Shown piece after piece: positions 1-8,218 of a stretch of 64,000 nt of DNA. The stretch comes from Mycobacterium aquaticum (GTDB lineage: Bacteria > Actinomycetota > Actinomycetes > Mycobacteriales > Mycobacteriaceae). Within the stretch, counting starts at the first letter, position 1. Every line of letters begins with the position of its first letter. The notes under the pieces are model-generated. The model did no database searches. It saw only the letters and a program-made list of their open reading frames with translations, and was not told where the DNA came from. The position numbers were made by a program, and so were the translations under genes. The stretch lies in contig NZ_MVHF01000017.1 in NCBI RefSeq assembly GCF_002086485.1, forward strand, positions 1 to 64,000, in the 5' to 3' direction.

Positions 1-86
1 GGACCGAGACCGGGACGCGAAAGCCGGGGCGGGCGCGGGGACCGGGGTGCGTGAAAACTGGGCGAAAGAGCGCGCCCCCCAGCCGA
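1..86. other. Window edge, no gene recognised
   Basis: GC-rich stretch downstream of the thiG stop codon. I see no convincing reading frame, terminator hairpin or RNA gene here; it may be the end of an intergenic region or of a gene outside the window. Confidence 0.5.
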
Positions 87-845
87 CTACAGCGACGGAC
101 TCGACGCCTGAGCCCAGAACCGCTTGGGGATACGGCCTGCCTGCCGGGCGAGATACCCGGCGGTGACGGCCGCTGACATGGCCGCGGCCATGGTCGGTGG
201 ATCGGATGCCCGGGTGACGGCGGTGGCCAACAGCACTGCGTCGCAACCCAATTCCATCGCCAGGGCGGCATCGGACGCGGTACCGATACCGGCGTCCAGG
301 ATCACCGGGACACCGGCCTGCGCGACGATCATCTCGATGCTGTGCGGGTTGGAGATACCCAGCCCGGTGCCGATCGGCGAGCCCAGAGGCATCACCGCGG
401 CGCACCCGGTGTCCTCCAACCGCCGAGCCAGCACCGGATCGTCGTTGGTGTACGGCAGCACGGTGAACCCGTCGTCGACCAATTGTTCTGCGGCCTTGAC
501 CAATTCGATGGCATCGGGCAGCAGAGTGCGCTCGTCGGCGATGACCTCGAGCTTGACCAGGTCGGTGCCGAGCGCCTCGCGGGCCAGCTGGGCGGTCAGC
601 ACCGCCTCGGCCGCACCGCGACAGCCCGCGGTGTTCGGCAGCGCAGCGATACCCAGCCGGTTGAGCAGATCCAGCACGCCCGTCCCGCCCGACGCGTCGA
701 CCCGGCGCATCGCGACCGTCGTCAGCTCAGTGCCCGAGGCGACCAGCGCTTCTTCCAGCACAGCGAGATTGGGTGCCCCGCCGGTGCCCATGATGAGCCG
801 CGAACCGAACTCCCGGCCGCCGATCTTCAGTACCGAATCAGCCAC
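87..845 (-). CDS. thiG: Thiazole synthase ThiG
   Basis: The 252-residue protein forms the thiazole phosphate ring of thiamine from deoxyxylulose phosphate, dehydroglycine and the sulfur carried on ThiS thiocarboxylate. It is a full-length cytosolic TIM-barrel enzyme. The N-terminal stretch around residues 12-24 (SRLIMGTGG) and the C-terminal phosphate-binding region (VILDAGIGTASDAA, about 180-195) are typical of ThiG. It is the last gene of thiO-thiS-thiG; its ATG lies inside the thiS 3' end (8-bp overlap), so the two are probably translationally coupled. Expression should follow the TPP riboswitch ahead of thiO. Gene order matches Rv0415-Rv0417 of M. tuberculosis. Confidence 0.96.
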   Translation of the reverse strand: MADSVLKIGGREFGSRLIMGTGGAPNLAVLEEALVASGTELTTVAMRRVDASGGTGVLDLLNRLGIAALPNTAGCRGAAEAVLTAQLAREALGTDLVKLEVIADERTLLPDAIELVKAAEQLVDDGFTVLPYTNDDPVLARRLEDTGCAAVMPLGSPIGTGLGISNPHSIEMIVAQAGVPVILDAGIGTASDAALAMELGCDAVLLATAVTRASDPPTMAAAMSAAVTAGYLARQAGRIPKRFWAQASSPSL

Positions 846-1038
846 CTTGCACCGCCGTCACAACCTCGATCCGGGCACCGTCGGCCAGTGTGCGATCCCA
901 TTCCGAGCGCGGTATCACCGACCAGTCCAACGCCACTGCGATGCCCTTGTCCGGAAAGCCCCGGGTTTCCAGCAACCCGGCGACGGTGGTCTGTTCGGCC
1001 ACCTCGACGGTTTCGTCGTTGACAGTGATGGTGATCAT
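838..1038 (-). CDS. thiS: Sulfur carrier protein ThiS
   Basis: A 66-residue ubiquitin-like sulfur carrier. It ends in the Gly-Gly required for adenylation and thiocarboxylate formation, and that end (VQGG) is visible directly. It donates sulfur to ThiG. Its ATG overlaps the thiO stop (ATGA) and its 3' end overlaps thiG, giving a tightly coupled trio. An alternative longer frame on the same strand (827-1051) lacks family features and was discarded. Confidence 0.95.
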   Translation of the reverse strand: MITITVNDETVEVAEQTTVAGLLETRGFPDKGIAVALDWSVIPRSEWDRTLADGARIEVVTAVQGG

Positions 1039-2039
1039 TTCGCTCCCACACTCACCTCGAGCTCGGCCGCGATCCGCTCAGCGGTCCACGGCGCCAACAA
1101 AAATCCGTTGCGGCCGTGCCCGGCCGCCACCAACGTGCGGTCATCGAGGCGTTCGATGACCGGCAGTCCATCGGGTGTCATCGGCCGCAGCCCGGCCGCG
1201 ATCTCGGCCAGCTCGTACTCGCCGAGGGCAGGCATCACCGCACACGCGTCGTCGAGCAGGTCACGTACCCCGGTGACCACCGGCGCGGTGTCGCGGCCGT
1301 GCTCGTACTGGGTGGCGCCGACGACGACACCGTCGGCACGCGGCACCAGGTAGACCGGACGGCCGTGCACGCGGGCCCGGACCACGCGGGTCGGCACCGG
1401 CATGCAGCCCTTGCGCCACCGCAGCCGCAGTACCTCGCCCTTGACCGGGCGCACCGGAAGGCCGGGCCACAGCTTGGGGGCGTCGATGCCGTTGGCGATG
1501 ACACGCTGCTCGGCATCGACCTCGTCGAGCGAATCCACCGCGGGTGCCCACCGCACACCCAACTGCCGGCAGTGTGCGGTCAAGCCCTCGACGACCGCAC
1601 GGTTGTCCACCGCAAGTTCGGTGGTCGCCAGGAAGCCGTGCCGGATGCCCTGAGCCAGCAACGGTTCCACGTCGCGGGCGGCGGTCGTCGGCTCGACCGG
1701 ATGCCCCTGCGCGGCCAGCCAGTCGGCGACGGTCCGCAAATCGGCGACGTCGGCCCGGTCGACGGCGACCACGAGCGACTCGCGTGCGGTGACAACCTCC
1801 GGTGGCAACCCGTCGAGGAAGTCCGTGTGCCACAGCCGCAGCGATTCCAGACCGATCTGCAGCAGCCGCTCTTCACCGGGCCAGCCCTCGCTGTGCGGAG
1901 CGATCATGCCGCCGGCCACCCAGGAGGCGCCGCGCTCGACGGAGGCGTGCAGCGTCACCGCCCAGCCTGCCAGTGCCGCCCGCCGGGCGACGGACAGCCC
2001 GATGACGCCGCCGCCGATGACGGATAGTGGTGGGGCCAT
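1035..2039 (-). CDS. thiO: Glycine oxidase ThiO
   Basis: FAD-dependent glycine oxidase (334 residues) that makes the dehydroglycine used by ThiG. The N-terminal dinucleotide fold is clear (VIGGGVIGLSVARRAA), and the C-terminus carries the DAO-family GHGRNGFLLAPWTAE region. I chose the ATG at 2039 because AAGGGAGG lies seven bases upstream. The upstream in-frame ATG at 2063 falls inside the conserved 3' part of the TPP riboswitch and cannot be a normal start. First gene of the thiO-thiS-thiG operon. Confidence 0.94.
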   Translation of the reverse strand: MAPPLSVIGGGVIGLSVARRAALAGWAVTLHASVERGASWVAGGMIAPHSEGWPGEERLLQIGLESLRLWHTDFLDGLPPEVVTARESLVVAVDRADVADLRTVADWLAAQGHPVEPTTAARDVEPLLAQGIRHGFLATTELAVDNRAVVEGLTAHCRQLGVRWAPAVDSLDEVDAEQRVIANGIDAPKLWPGLPVRPVKGEVLRLRWRKGCMPVPTRVVRARVHGRPVYLVPRADGVVVGATQYEHGRDTAPVVTGVRDLLDDACAVMPALGEYELAEIAAGLRPMTPDGLPVIERLDDRTLVAAGHGRNGFLLAPWTAERIAAELEVSVGAK

Positions 2040-2045
2040 TTCATC

Positions 2046-2138
2046 TCCTCCCTTCGCCGGCATGACCCGGATCAGGTGTGACGGTAAGGGCTGGTACGTA
2101 CGCCCACTCTCAGCCCCCGGTCCCGGGACTCCCGTGTT
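2046..2138 (-). promoter_or_regulatory. TPP (THI-box) riboswitch upstream of thiO
   Basis: Read on the minus strand, this leader contains the two hallmark TPP-aptamer segments: CTGAGA (complement of 2108-2113), and ACCTGATCCGGGT (2065-2077) followed by CATGCCGGCG and GAAGGGAGG. The thiO Shine-Dalgarno sequence is the aptamer's own 3' end, so ligand binding should hide the ribosome site (translational control). A TATGGT -10 hexamer at 2147-2152 would start the transcript about seven bases before the aptamer. No intrinsic terminator is visible, consistent with control of translation initiation. Confidence 0.93.
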
Positions 2139-2180
2139 GCCTGTTCACCATACTCGGAGCGCAGGCACTACCGTCGCGGT

Positions 2181-2852
2181 GTGCAACAACCTGCCGACCG
2201 ACTCGCCCAATCCGCGCTGTACCTGTGCACCGATGCCCGCCGTGAGCGCGGTGACCTGGCCGAATTCGCCGACGCCGCACTGGCGGGCGGGGTGGATCTG
2301 ATCCAGCTGCGCGACAAGGGCTCCGCGGGCGAACGACAGTTCGGGCCGTTGGAGGCACGCCAGGAACTCGAGGCACTCGAGGTGCTCGCCGATGCCGCCC
2401 GCAGGCACGGCGCCCTGCTGGCCGTCAACGACCGCGCCGACATCGCGCTCGCGGCGGGGGCCGACGTGCTGCATCTGGGTCAGGACGATCTGCCGCTGCC
2501 GATCGCCCGCGGCATCATCGGGACACGTCCGGTGATCGGCCGCTCGACTCACGACGCCGACCAGGTGGCCGCAGCCATCGCAGAGCCCGTCGACTACTTC
2601 TGCGTCGGCCCGTGCTGGCCCACACCCACCAAGCCGGGACGCTCGGCACCCGGACTCGAACTGGTGCGGGCCACCGCCGCGCTCAACCCCGACAAGCCGT
2701 GGTTCGCGATCGGCGGTATCGACGCCCAGCGGCTGCCCGAGGTGCTGGCCGCCGGCGCCCGCCGCGTCGTCGTGGTCCGCGCCATCACCGCGGCCGAGGA
2801 CCCACGGGCCGCCGCCGAAGAACTGAAGTCAGCTCTTACTGAGAATCGATGA
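2181..2852 (+). CDS. thiE: Thiamine-phosphate synthase ThiE
   Basis: Joins the thiazole and HMP pyrophosphate moieties into thiamine phosphate. At 223 residues it is of normal length. Family motifs are visible: IQLRDK near residue 41, VNDRADIA near 82, HLGQDDLP near 96, and the GPCWPTPTKPG phosphate/pyrophosphate loop near 146, then FAIGGIDA. The start is GTG with no clear Shine-Dalgarno. A TACCGT -10-like hexamer six bases upstream suggests a leaderless transcript. Transcribed divergently from the riboswitch-controlled thiO operon, and itself outside the aptamer. Confidence 0.95.
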   Translation: MQQPADRLAQSALYLCTDARRERGDLAEFADAALAGGVDLIQLRDKGSAGERQFGPLEARQELEALEVLADAARRHGALLAVNDRADIALAAGADVLHLGQDDLPLPIARGIIGTRPVIGRSTHDADQVAAAIAEPVDYFCVGPCWPTPTKPGRSAPGLELVRATAALNPDKPWFAIGGIDAQRLPEVLAAGARRVVVVRAITAAEDPRAAAEELKSALTENR

Positions 2853-3342
2853 CCAGCAGCGGGATGGTGGCCGTGACCTCCCGCAGCCGCTGCCAGCTGG
2901 CCGCGAAACCGGGGTGCAGCGGCAGCTCGGCCACCTGATCCTCGGCCACCCAGCGCAGCTCGGAACTCTCGCGGTTGGGGATGGTGTCCAACGGTTCCGG
3001 CGCGTCGGCGATCACGGTGGTGTACGTCCACTGGGTGCCACCCGAGCCGACCACCTCGGCGGTGACGACCGTGGTCCGGACGGTCAGCTGCGTGCCGGAC
3101 AGCCCGGCCTCCTCGTTCGCTTCGCGCACGGCGGCCTGCTCGGCGGTCTCGTGGCTGTCGCGGGCTCCGCCTGGCAGCGCCCACGTTCCACCTTGATGAC
3201 TCCATGGGGCCCTGTGCTGCAACAACACCGCGGCCGACCCGTCGGGCCAAGGCGCTCGCAGCAGTAAGCCGGCCGCGCCGTGCCGACCCCAGAACCGGGC
3301 ACCGCTGTCGGACACCACCCATCCGTCACCGTCGCCACGCAC
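2836..3342 (-). CDS. mutT3: NUDIX hydrolase (MutT3-type)
   Basis: A 168-residue NUDIX pyrophosphohydrolase. The NUDIX box (G-x5-E-x7-REUxEExGU) is complete at residues 59-81, including REANEEAGL. The gene converges on thiE and overlaps its last 17 bases. Position between thiE and glnX matches M. tuberculosis Rv0413 (mutT3), which has been linked to nucleotide-pool cleaning and thiamine-related pyrimidine pyrophosphates; the exact substrate cannot be read from sequence. The start is GTG at 3342 with a weak ribosome site, so a nearby start remains possible. Confidence 0.85.
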   Translation of the reverse strand: MRGDGDGWVVSDSGARFWGRHGAAGLLLRAPWPDGSAAVLLQHRAPWSHQGGTWALPGGARDSHETAEQAAVREANEEAGLSGTQLTVRTTVVTAEVVGSGGTQWTYTTVIADAPEPLDTIPNRESSELRWVAEDQVAELPLHPGFAASWQRLREVTATIPLLVIDSQ

Positions 3343-3469
3343 TCGTACAGGATAGGGAACATGCCCGGTTTAGGGGGTTCCTGATTCTGGGCGAGCCATC
3401 CCGCGAACTCTTAGACTTCTTTTATAGAGTTGGGACAGCCGTACGACAGCCGGAAAGGTCCGCGCGCAG

Positions 3470-4789
3470 GTGACTGTGGAGTTGGCACATCCGTCGACCG
3501 AGCCGCTCGCGTCCCGGTCGCCGACGACTCCTGCCCATCCGCGCTGGTGGTTTCTGTGGACGACGCCGGGGCGCATCCTGACCATCGGCCTCGTGCTGTC
3601 GGCGCTCGTGGTCGTCAGTGCCTTCGCGACGTCCACCACCATCAACCATCGCCAGCAGGCGCTGACCACCGTGCTGGACCACACCGAACCGCTGTCGTTC
3701 GCCGCCGGGCAGCTGTACACCACGCTGTCGGTGGCCGACGCCGCCGCGGCCACCGCGTTCATCTCGGGTGCCGAGCCGCGTGACGTCCGGCAGCGCTACG
3801 AACAGGCGATCACCGAAGCGTCCGTCGCGGTCACCCGGGCCTCGAGCGGCCTCACCGACGAACCGCTGGTCCAGCTGCTGGGCCGCATCAACGCCCGGCT
3901 CGCCGTGTACACCGGACTGGTGGAAACCGCGCGTACCAACAACCGGGCAGGCAACCCGGTCGGGTCGTCGTATCTGTCGGAGGCCTCGTCGCTGATGCAG
4001 ACGCTGATCCTGCCGGACGCGCAGCGACTCTACGAGCAGACCTCGGCCCGCGTCGACGCCGAGACCACAGCCTCCACCCGGATCCCGGCACCGGTGGTGC
4101 TGGCGGTGTTGGCGACGTTGATGTTCGGGGCGTTCGCCAACCGCTGGCTCGCGCGGCGGACCCGACGCCGGGTCAACATCGGCTTCGTCGCGGGCGGGCT
4201 GGCCGTTCTGATCATGCTGATCTGGGTGATGACGGCGCTGGTCATCTCCACGTCGGACAGTCGCAGTGCCAAGGTCACGGCCGCCGATTCCCTCAAGACC
4301 GTGACCAATCTGGCCATCACCGCCCAGCAGGCCCGGGCCGACGAGACCCTGGCATTGATCCGCCGGGGCGACGAGAACCTGCGCAAGCAGTCCTACTACC
4401 AACGCATCGACATGATGCAGGAGCAACTGGCGGCCTACCTGGCTCGTGACAACGGTATGGACAAAACCGATCTGGCCGACGCCGATCAGTTGCTGACCCG
4501 GTGGCGTGCGGCCGACGACCGGATCAACGCCTACATCGCCGTCGGCAATTACCAGGCCGCGACCCAGGTGGCGCTGGGCACCAGCGAGGACGATTCGACC
4601 CCGGCGTTCGACAAGCTCGACGACGCGCTGTCCAAAGGCATCCAACAAAGCCGCAACCAGTTGCGCAACGACATCGTCAATGCGCGCCGCGTGCTCTCGG
4701 GCGCGACGGTCGGCGCCGCGGTGTTGAGCGTGGCCGCCGCGGTGGCGGTGGCGCTGGGGTTGTGGCCGCGACTCAGTGAGTACCGGTAG
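3470..4789 (+). CDS. glnX: GlnX, membrane sensor of the PknG pathway
   Basis: A 439-residue integral membrane protein. Hydrophobic segments lie at about 36-54, 206-224, 236-259 and 413-433, leaving two extracytoplasmic helical loops (about 55-205 and 260-412), a chemoreceptor-like sensor topology. In mycobacteria GlnX works with the lipoprotein GlnH to relay extracellular aspartate/glutamate to PknG, controlling 2-oxoglutarate and glutamate metabolism. Start is GTG with GGAAAGG upstream; a TATAGA -10-like element at 3423-3428 is a plausible operon promoter. The glnH frame follows within a few bases. Confidence 0.92.
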   Translation: MTVELAHPSTEPLASRSPTTPAHPRWWFLWTTPGRILTIGLVLSALVVVSAFATSTTINHRQQALTTVLDHTEPLSFAAGQLYTTLSVADAAAATAFISGAEPRDVRQRYEQAITEASVAVTRASSGLTDEPLVQLLGRINARLAVYTGLVETARTNNRAGNPVGSSYLSEASSLMQTLILPDAQRLYEQTSARVDAETTASTRIPAPVVLAVLATLMFGAFANRWLARRTRRRVNIGFVAGGLAVLIMLIWVMTALVISTSDSRSAKVTAADSLKTVTNLAITAQQARADETLALIRRGDENLRKQSYYQRIDMMQEQLAAYLARDNGMDKTDLADADQLLTRWRAADDRINAYIAVGNYQAATQVALGTSEDDSTPAFDKLDDALSKGIQQSRNQLRNDIVNARRVLSGATVGAAVLSVAAAVAVALGLWPRLSEYR

Positions 4790-4793
4790 AGCG

Positions 4794-5753
4794 ATGAGAA
4801 AAGTTCTGGTTCTGCTCGCGACGGTGTTGGCGGTGGCCGGCTGCGCCCAGACCGCGCCCGCCCTGACCGTCCCGGCGCTCACGCTGTCCCCGCCGACGCC
4901 GGCCGGCATGCAGGAGCTGACGCCGCAACCGGTGCAGGTGCCGTCGGCCGAGTCCGACGATTGCGACCGCACGGCCAGCTTGCGCCCGTTCAGCGACAAG
5001 GCCGAGGCCGACGCCGCGGTCGCCGAGATCCGCAACCGGGGCCGGCTCATCGTCGGACTGGACATCGGCAGCAACCTGTTCTCGTTCCGCGACCCGATCA
5101 CCGGCGAGATCACCGGATTCGACGTCGACATCGCCGGCGAGGTGTCCCGCGACATCTTCGGTACGCCGGCACAGGTCGAGTACCGGATCCTGTCCTCGGC
5201 CGACCGGATCACGGCTCTGCAGAACAAGAAGGTCGACATCGTCGTCAAGACCATGACCATCACCTGTGAGCGTCGCAAGCAGGTGAACTTCTCGACGGTC
5301 TACCTGATGGCCAATCAGCGAATCCTGGCTCCGCGCGACTCGACCATCTCGCAGGCCTCCGACTTGTCCGGCAAGCGGGTGTGCGTGGTCGACGGCACCA
5401 CGTCGCTCAAACGCATCCAGGAGATCAGCCCGGCGCCCATCATCGTCTCGGTGGTGACGTGGGCCGACTGCCTGGTGGCGCTGCAACAGCGGCAGGCCGA
5501 CGCGGTCAGCACCGACGACTCGATCCTCGCCGGCCTGGTGGCGCAGGACCCGTATCTGCACATCGTCGGACCGAGCATGAACCAGGAGCCGTATGGCATC
5601 GGGGTGAACCTCGACAACACCGGACTGGTGCGGTTCGTCAACGGCACGCTGGAACGCATCCGGCGGGACGGCACGTGGAACACGTTGTACCGCAAATGGT
5701 TGACGGTGCTCGGTCCGGCGCCATCCCCTCCCGTCGCGAGGTACATCGACTGA
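4794..5753 (+). CDS. glnH: GlnH, amino-acid-binding lipoprotein
   Basis: A family 3 periplasmic solute-binding protein. From the ATG at 4794 it begins with a short signal peptide and a lipobox (VAGC, Cys17), so it should be anchored outside the membrane. The binding domain begins near ADAAVAEIRNRGRLIVG and contains the typical GFDVDIAGEV and KVDIVVKTMTIT segments. An in-frame GTG at 4776 overlaps glnX, but the ATG gives the better signal peptide. It ends in TGATG, overlapping the pknG start. It is thought to bind Asp/Glu and signal through GlnX; no ABC permease is adjacent. Confidence 0.92.
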   Translation: MRKVLVLLATVLAVAGCAQTAPALTVPALTLSPPTPAGMQELTPQPVQVPSAESDDCDRTASLRPFSDKAEADAAVAEIRNRGRLIVGLDIGSNLFSFRDPITGEITGFDVDIAGEVSRDIFGTPAQVEYRILSSADRITALQNKKVDIVVKTMTITCERRKQVNFSTVYLMANQRILAPRDSTISQASDLSGKRVCVVDGTTSLKRIQEISPAPIIVSVVTWADCLVALQQRQADAVSTDDSILAGLVAQDPYLHIVGPSMNQEPYGIGVNLDNTGLVRFVNGTLERIRRDGTWNTLYRKWLTVLGPAPSPPVARYID

Positions 5754-8023
5754 TGACACAGCCACCCGAAATCCCAGAGGAACCCGACGAGGGCCCCGGC
5801 ACACAGCCGGCGAGCTTCGAAGACCTCGACATGGATTCGCGGTCGACGGCCCGTCCGATGGCCACGCAAGCGGTGTTCCGGCCGGAGTTCGACGATGACG
5901 AAGAACAGAGCCAGTCTGCCCTGTTCGGGGACACCGAGGCACACGACCACGGCACGATGATGACCCGCGTCCTCTCGCCGGTCCGCCGGCTGGGTGGCGG
6001 GCTGGTGGAAATTCCGCGGGTGCCCGAGCGGGATCCGTTGACGGCCTTGATGATCAACCCGGTGGTGGCCGAATCGAAGCGGTTCTGCTGGAACTGCGGC
6101 AAACCGGTCGGCCGGTCGTCGCCCGATGGGCAGGCTCTGTCGGAGGGCTGGTGCCCGAACTGCGGCAGCTCGTACTCGTTCTTGCCGCAGCTGTCCCCCG
6201 GCGAGATCGTCGCCGACCAGTACGAGATCAAAGGTTGCATCGCCCACGGCGGGCTGGGCTGGGTGTACCTGGCGTTCGACCACAACGTCAACGAGCGGCC
6301 GGTCGTGCTCAAAGGCCTGGTCCATTCAGGCGACGCCGAGGCACAGGCCATCGCGATGGCCGAACGTCAGTTCCTGGCAGAGGTGACCCATCCGGGGATC
6401 GTCAAGATCTACAACTTCGTCGAACACGACGACAAGCACGGCAATCCGGTCGGCTACATCGTCATGGAGTACGTCGGCGGAACATCGCTCAAGCAGGCCA
6501 AGGGCACCAAGCTGCCGGTCGCCGAGGCCATCGGCTACATGATGGAGATCTTGCCTGCGCTCGGCTACCTGCACTCGATCGGGCTGGCCTACAACGACCT
6601 CAAACCCGAGAACATCATGATCACCGAGGAACAGCTCAAGCTGATCGACCTCGGTGCGGTGTCGCGACTCAACTCCTACGGATACCTGTACGGCACACCG
6701 GGTTACCAGGCGCCCGAGATCGTGCGGACCGGCCCGACCGTGGCCACCGACATCTACACCGTCGGCCGGACGCTGGCCGCCCTGACGCTGAACCTGCGCA
6801 CCCGCAAGGGGCGCTACGTCGACGGGCTGCCGTCCGACGACCCGGTGCTCACCAAGTACGACTCGTTCGGGCGGCTGCTGCGCCGGGCCATCGACCCCGA
6901 CCCTCGGCGGCGATTCGCCACCGCCGAGGAGATGTCGTCCCAGCTGCTCGGTGTGCTGCGCGAGGTGGTGGCCGCCGACAGCGGGGTGCCGCGTCCCGGC
7001 CTGTCGACGGTGTTCAGCCCGTCGCGGTCGACGTTCGGCGTGGATCTGCTTGTCGCACATACCGACGTCTACGTCGACGGCCAGGTGCACTCGGAAAAGC
7101 TGACGGCCCAGGAGATCGTCCGCGCTCTGCCGGTGCCGTTGGTGGACCGTACCGACGTCGGGGCGCCCATGCTGGTCGCCAGCGTGCTGAGCCAGCCCGT
7201 GCACACCCTCGATCAGCTGCGCGCGGCGCGGCACGGGGCGCTCGACGCCGAGGGCATCGACCTGTCCGAATCGGTCGAGCTGCCGCTCATGGAGGCCCGC
7301 GCGTTGCTCGACCTGGGTGACGTGGCGAAGGCCACCCGTAAGCTCGACGATCTGTCCACCCGGGTGGGCTGGAACTGGCGGTTGATCTGGTTCCGCGCGG
7401 TCGCCGAGATGCTCTCCGCCGACTATGACTCGGCCACAAAGCATTTCACCGAAGTACTGGACACCCTGCCCGGTGAGTTGGCACCGAAGCTGGCCCTGGC
7501 CGCGACCGCAGAGCTGGCAGGCACCGCCGACGAGCTGACGTTCTACAAGACCGTCTGGGGCACCGACAACGGCGTCATCTCCGCGGGATTCGGATTGGCC
7601 AGGGCTCAGTCCGTCAGCGGAGACCGCGACGGCGCGGTGCGTACGCTCGACGAAGTTCCGCCTACCTCACGGCATTTCACCGCTGCGCGGCTGACGAGCG
7701 CGGTCACGCTGCTGTCCGGACGGACGGCCAATGAGATCACCGAGCAGAACATCCGCGACGCCGCGCGGCGTGTGGAGGCACTGCCCGACACCGAGCCGCG
7801 CGTGCTGCAGATCCGCGCACTGGTGTTGGGCACCGCGATGGACTGGCTGGCCGACAACACGGCCAGCAGCAACCACATCCTGGGGTTCCCGTTCACCGAG
7901 CACGGCCTCAAGCTCGGTGTCGAGGCCTCACTGCGGGCGCTGGCCCGCGTGGCCCCTACCCAGTCGCATCGGTATGCCCTGGTGGACCTGGCCAACAGTG
8001 TGCGGCCCATGAGCACGTTCTGA
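5753..8023 (+). CDS. pknG: Serine/threonine protein kinase PknG
   Basis: A soluble 756-residue kinase with the full PknG layout. The disordered N-terminus is followed by a rubredoxin-like metal centre (CWNC and CPNC, Cys112/115/134/137), the kinase domain (Lys187; YNDLKPEN in place of HRD, DLG in place of DFG, so a non-RD kinase), and a C-terminal TPR region from about residue 400. It phosphorylates the FHA protein GarA/OdhI, relieving control of 2-oxoglutarate dehydrogenase and glutamate dehydrogenase. The ATG overlaps the glnH stop, so the three genes form one signalling operon. Confidence 0.97.
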   Translation: MTQPPEIPEEPDEGPGTQPASFEDLDMDSRSTARPMATQAVFRPEFDDDEEQSQSALFGDTEAHDHGTMMTRVLSPVRRLGGGLVEIPRVPERDPLTALMINPVVAESKRFCWNCGKPVGRSSPDGQALSEGWCPNCGSSYSFLPQLSPGEIVADQYEIKGCIAHGGLGWVYLAFDHNVNERPVVLKGLVHSGDAEAQAIAMAERQFLAEVTHPGIVKIYNFVEHDDKHGNPVGYIVMEYVGGTSLKQAKGTKLPVAEAIGYMMEILPALGYLHSIGLAYNDLKPENIMITEEQLKLIDLGAVSRLNSYGYLYGTPGYQAPEIVRTGPTVATDIYTVGRTLAALTLNLRTRKGRYVDGLPSDDPVLTKYDSFGRLLRRAIDPDPRRRFATAEEMSSQLLGVLREVVAADSGVPRPGLSTVFSPSRSTFGVDLLVAHTDVYVDGQVHSEKLTAQEIVRALPVPLVDRTDVGAPMLVASVLSQPVHTLDQLRAARHGALDAEGIDLSESVELPLMEARALLDLGDVAKATRKLDDLSTRVGWNWRLIWFRAVAEMLSADYDSATKHFTEVLDTLPGELAPKLALAATAELAGTADELTFYKTVWGTDNGVISAGFGLARAQSVSGDRDGAVRTLDEVPPTSRHFTAARLTSAVTLLSGRTANEITEQNIRDAARRVEALPDTEPRVLQIRALVLGTAMDWLADNTASSNHILGFPFTEHGLKLGVEASLRALARVAPTQSHRYALVDLANSVRPMSTF

Positions 8024-8133
8024 CCGCACGCGATGGTGTCGGTGCGGGTGTAGATGTCGGTCCATGTCCCGGTGCCCACGCGAGTGCCGGTACCGATGCC
8101 GGCCACAGGATGCACCTGGGATTCCTCTAACGC

Positions 8134-8197
8134 AGTCACATCTGCCACACCAGTCCCCGTTTCGGAAGCGGCCGGGACAGCTGTGACTGATGTGACT
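8134..8197. terminator. Possible stem-loop between convergent pknG and ackA
   Basis: Nine-base arms AGTCACATC (8134-8142) and GATGTGACT (8189-8197) flank a 46-nt loop that contains a smaller GC-rich hairpin. The region lies in the 195-bp gap between converging genes, where a bidirectional terminator would be expected. The long loop and lack of a T-run make this weak. Confidence 0.3.
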
Positions 8198-8218
8198 CGG
8201 GTAGAGAACCGTCGATGC

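Noticed and set aside
124..1353. 409-codon plus-strand open frame across thiG, thiS and thiO
   Set aside because: Antisense shadow of three well-supported genes; its translation has no family features and is Ser/Arg-rich as expected from high-GC antisense frames.
2039..2063. ATG at 2063 as the thiO start
   Set aside because: It lies in the conserved end of the TPP aptamer; the ATG at 2039 has a proper Shine-Dalgarno sequence.
3422..5278. 618-codon minus-strand open frame
   Set aside because: Antisense to glnX and glnH; low-complexity Arg/Gly/His composition and no recognisable domain.
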